Below are positions 61,713-64,000 of a DNA stretch of 64,000 bases, in pieces (position 1 is the first letter of the stretch; the number at the start of each line of letters is the position of its first letter). The position numbers and the translations under genes are program-made. The notes below the pieces were generated by a model. That model had not been told where the DNA came from and did not search any database. It worked only from the letters and a program-made list of their open reading frames with translations. The DNA is from Pantoea sp. AS-PWVM4 (lineage in GTDB: Bacteria > Pseudomonadota > Gammaproteobacteria > Enterobacterales > Enterobacteriaceae), in the NCBI RefSeq assembly GCF_000468095.1, contig NZ_ASZC01000020.1:1-64000 (forward strand). The letters run 5' to 3'.

Positions 61713-61961
61713 TTACTTGCGCCCCAGTAAGAAACCGATCACCACACCGACACTGGCGGCGATGGCTATTCCGGTCACCGGATTTTCGCGTACGCTTTTA
61801 ATCACACAATCGGCAGCATCCTGGGCGACATAGCTGGCCTGCGCCGGGTAGCGCCGTGCTGCACCTTTGAACCGATGTCGGCGTGATCCAGTGACTTCAC
61901 CCACTTTTTCTTCCACCGCACCCGCGGCTTCATTCAATTTTGCTTCCGCTTTTCCAGTCAT
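61713..61961 (-). CDS. CsbD/ElaB-like stress protein with C-terminal membrane helix
   Basis: The 82-aa protein starts at ATG 61961 (AGGGAG 7 nt upstream). It begins MTGKAEAKLNEAAGAVEEKVGEVTG, a CsbD-like helical segment. It ends with a DUF883 (ElaB/YqjD)-type tail helix GIAIAASVGVVIGFLLGRK that probably anchors it in the inner membrane. ElaB/YqjD relatives bind ribosomes in stationary phase. The combination is a short hybrid of both families. Confidence 0.8.
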   Translation of the reverse strand: MTGKAEAKLNEAAGAVEEKVGEVTGSRRHRFKGAARRYPAQASYVAQDAADCVIKSVRENPVTGIAIAASVGVVIGFLLGRK

Positions 61962-62090
61962 AAATGACTCCCTGATAATAGTGAATTGCCATTTCAGCGT
62001 AGTCAGGGAATACGTGAGCAGCAACCGGGGTTTGCAGGATAACGAAATCCTGACCAGGCTTGGTTTAGGTATTTGACGTCAGGAGGGGCG

Positions 62091-62300
62091 ATGAAACGTG
62101 ACGTATTAAGTGAAGACGATTACGACGAAGTTTGCCGGGTAATTGGTGATGCGGTGATTGTGCTGGCGGAGTGCGGGCACGAAACCAAAAGGGAAGAGAT
62201 CACCAGCCTGCTAAAGCGTACTCGTCAGCATCGCGCCCATGATGAACGCGATGAACAACGTATGCTGGAACATGCTATCCGGCTGGTAAAACCGTCCTGA
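62091..62300 (+). CDS. Small acidic helical protein, possibly AriR/YmgB-like
   Basis: 69 aa from ATG 62091, behind AGGAGGGG. All-helical: DYDEVCRVIGDAVIVLAECG then ETKREEITSLLKRTRQ and a Glu/Arg-rich last helix. The layout recalls the biofilm and acid-stress regulators YmgB/AriR (IGxAVxxLxxxG then NKxxIxxxL), but similarity is weak. It diverges from the CsbD-like gene and ends at a strong terminator. Confidence 0.6.
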   Translation: MKRDVLSEDDYDEVCRVIGDAVIVLAECGHETKREEITSLLKRTRQHRAHDERDEQRMLEHAIRLVKPS

Positions 62301-62304
62301 GAGC

Positions 62305-62335
62305 CCGGGCGTCAGACCGACGCCCGGCTGTCTTT
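62305..62335 (+). terminator. Terminator after the small helical protein
   Basis: CCGGGCGTC (62305-62313) and GACGCCCGG (62319-62327) pair perfectly and are followed by TGTCTTTTA. It may also serve the convergent Ppx-like gene. Confidence 0.75.
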
Positions 62336-63342
62336 TATTCCAGTACGACGCCCTGAATCAGGCTGGCTTTAACGACAGTGACATCCTTAATGCCAAGGGC
62401 GCGCATATAGCCTTCCACCAACAGCAAATTGCTGACATCGGTAGCGCGGTAATCGCCCGTGAGTTCGCTGTCACCTTTCCATACCTGCTGTTTTGCTACC
62501 TGTTCGAGAGTCGCCAGGTCATAGCGATTATCTTTGATTTTCAGTTGATTCTTAATCGAGAAACCGTGTACGCCGCCGATACCGATCACCCGGCGCGTAG
62601 CGAGATCTTGTTTAATCTGCGGCGGGACATCGTTGTGGGCGTAAAACTCGACAAAGCGCAGCACGGAAGGACGCCAGGAGCCAATTGGATTAGGAGAGGT
62701 GGCTGATGGCTGGTTCTTTAATACATCGACGATAAAGTTCTTCAGCGTGACCGAGGCGAGTTTACCTTGATAGACGTCCGAAACCGTCTTACCTGACTGG
62801 TCACGCCAGGCGGTCATCTGCATCGAGCCGCCGCCGATGTCCCAAACCAGCAGGTCGTTATCGCGTAATGTCGGGTCATGCAGTGCTGCTTTAGCGGAAC
62901 GGAACCCCAGTTCGGCTTCCTGCTGCTGGCTGATGATTTTGAGTTGTACACCCGCTTGCTGATTAAAACGGTCAATCACCGCCTGGCCGTTACTGGCAGA
63001 ACGGAACACCGCAGTGGCGACACCGCTGATACGCTGCGGGTGATAGCGCCGAGCCTGAGTGACTAACTGCTGCAAGGCAGTCAATCCCTGTTGTTGGATC
63101 GCCTCATCCAGTTGGTTGTTGCCGGAACGTGCCAGCGCATCGTTGTAACCCACCGGGCGCTGATCTTCAAACAGCACTTTGCCCAATTGATGTTGGCAGA
63201 TATTCACTTCAGTCACGGCAATTTTGGTGGTACCGGATCCCATATCGATTCCGGCGCGGGTTTGCCAGCAGTTATCAGCAAAGGCCAGTGAAGGCAGAAA
63301 TACGGCAAAAAACAGCACTACAACGCGTACCACAAGTCGCAT
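62335..63342 (-). CDS. Exported Ppx/GppA-family phosphatase-like protein
   Basis: Actin/ASKHA-fold protein related to exopolyphosphatase and pppGpp phosphatase. The 335-aa product shows the phosphate loops AGIDMGSGTTKIAVTEV and LLVWDIGGGSMQMTAW, FRSASNG and IGIGGVHG. It begins with a clear signal peptide (MRLVVRVVVLFFAVFLPSLAFA), so it is predicted periplasmic, whereas classical Ppx and GppA are cytoplasmic and about 500 aa with a C-terminal HD-like domain absent here. The loops look intact, so activity on phosphoanhydrides is possible. The substrate is unknown. It is 37 bp downstream of a gene of unknown function on the same strand. Confidence 0.85.
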   Translation of the reverse strand: MRLVVRVVVLFFAVFLPSLAFADNCWQTRAGIDMGSGTTKIAVTEVNICQHQLGKVLFEDQRPVGYNDALARSGNNQLDEAIQQQGLTALQQLVTQARRYHPQRISGVATAVFRSASNGQAVIDRFNQQAGVQLKIISQQQEAELGFRSAKAALHDPTLRDNDLLVWDIGGGSMQMTAWRDQSGKTVSDVYQGKLASVTLKNFIVDVLKNQPSATSPNPIGSWRPSVLRFVEFYAHNDVPPQIKQDLATRRVIGIGGVHGFSIKNQLKIKDNRYDLATLEQVAKQQVWKGDSELTGDYRATDVSNLLLVEGYMRALGIKDVTVVKASLIQGVVLE

Positions 63343-63379
63343 AGCGGCTCCTGTCAGAGGAAAATAATGAAAGGGAAAA

Positions 63380-63964
63380 TTAACGTGTACCGCGATAAGC
63401 CGGATACCAGCTCACGAGGAAATGACGCAGATGATCAAAACACCATTCGGCATCTTCCGCCTGCTGGCAGTAGTAGCGTAGGGTGACTTTTTCATAGTGC
63501 AGATGGCGTTGATGCAGGGGTGACCAGCTCCAGTCAAGCACTGCGCGCGCATAATTAACCAATGCGCCACCGGCCATATTGTGTTGCTTCTCCTGGCGGG
63601 AGAGATAGATTTCAAAGGCCTGGTCGAGAGCGAGTGCCTCGTCCTTGCTGCTGGCCGAGTAGAGGGGGCGGAAAGCCACATCAATAAAACCGCACACCCC
63701 ATCGTCACGCTGCTGCCAGTCACAGGCCAGCGTCATAAACAGGCCGTCCTGTAAATTCACTTCTTCCAGCAAACGCCGGAGATTGGCGGAGTGCTGACAC
63801 ACCGCAATCTCTTCAATGCGGTCAGTCTCCAGGGTGAGATCAATGCCGCAGGGGTTGACTGAACCATCCGCATTGGCGGTCGCGGGGAAGGGAAATTCGA
63901 TATAGCCGTTATTATCCAGACTCTTTTCCATGACCCAGTCTCTCAGCTTGACGATTTCTGACAA
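63380..63964 (-). CDS. Conserved-looking protein of unknown function
   Basis: 194 aa, cytoplasmic by sequence (no signal or membrane helix). Rich in Trp, Tyr, Cys and Leu (AVLDWSWSPLHQRHLHYEKV, EDAEWCFDHLRHFLVSWYPAYR), with several Asp/Glu clusters. I do not recognise it. It begins MSEIVKLRDWVMEKSLDNNG and sits 37 bp upstream of the exported Ppx/GppA-like gene, so the two may be co-transcribed. Confidence 0.8.
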   Translation of the reverse strand: MSEIVKLRDWVMEKSLDNNGYIEFPFPATANADGSVNPCGIDLTLETDRIEEIAVCQHSANLRRLLEEVNLQDGLFMTLACDWQQRDDGVCGFIDVAFRPLYSASSKDEALALDQAFEIYLSRQEKQHNMAGGALVNYARAVLDWSWSPLHQRHLHYEKVTLRYYCQQAEDAEWCFDHLRHFLVSWYPAYRGTR

Positions 63965-64000
63965 TAAACACGGCTTACGGGCATGTCCAGGTGATCATGG

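Overview
The window is a chromosomal segment of an enterobacterium, most likely Erwiniaceae and probably Pantoea or a close relative. The genus is an inference. It rests on E. coli-like gene order and near-identical core proteins (RNase E, FabH, FabF, Icd, PtsG), on a repeated palindrome of the type I associate with Pantoea, and on the accessory genes inserted between conserved blocks. No rRNA, tRNA, CRISPR array or insertion sequence was recognised.

Layout. 0.2-5.6 kb: rne (minus, with its long leader), rluC and yceF. 5.7-16.2 kb: one long plus-strand run, yceD-rpmF-plsX-fabH-fabD-fabG-acpP-fabF-pabC-mltG-tmk-holB-tatD, joining ribosome, phospholipid, fatty acid, folate, cell-wall and replication genes. 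16.3-17.9 kb: ptsG, with CRP and Mlc sites and an SgrS-target-like leader. 18.0-20.7 kb: a rhamnogalacturonide transporter/hydrolase pair (rhiT-rhiN type) preceded by a KdgR-like operator, which suggests pectin use on plants. 21.1-27.2 kb: hinT-ycfL-lpoB-thiK-nagZ-ycfP, ndh (FNR box) and ycfJ.

27.3-31.3 kb is an accessory island between ycfJ and mfd. It holds a 71-aa double-glycine-leader, glycine-zipper peptide and its own C39-peptidase ABC exporter and HlyD-type adaptor, so it is a microcin or Cdz-like contact-toxin system. 31.5-54.2 kb returns to the conserved backbone: mfd, lolCDE, cobB, potABCD, pepT, roxA, phoPQ, purB-hflD-mnmA-nudJ-rluE and icd.

54.2-64 kb, after icd, is a second variable region. 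It carries a putative pore-forming effector with a three-helix membrane partner (immunity candidate), an orphan ribbon-helix-helix protein, small lipoproteins and membrane proteins in repeat-rich DNA, a large secreted GH18 chitinase, stress and biofilm-type small proteins, and an exported Ppx/GppA-family protein with an unknown neighbour.

The two most interesting loci are the glycine-zipper peptide/type I secretion cassette (27.4-31.3 kb) and the effector/immunity-like pair (54.4-55.8 kb). Both look like interbacterial weapons, and neither has a complete set of expected partners in this window.
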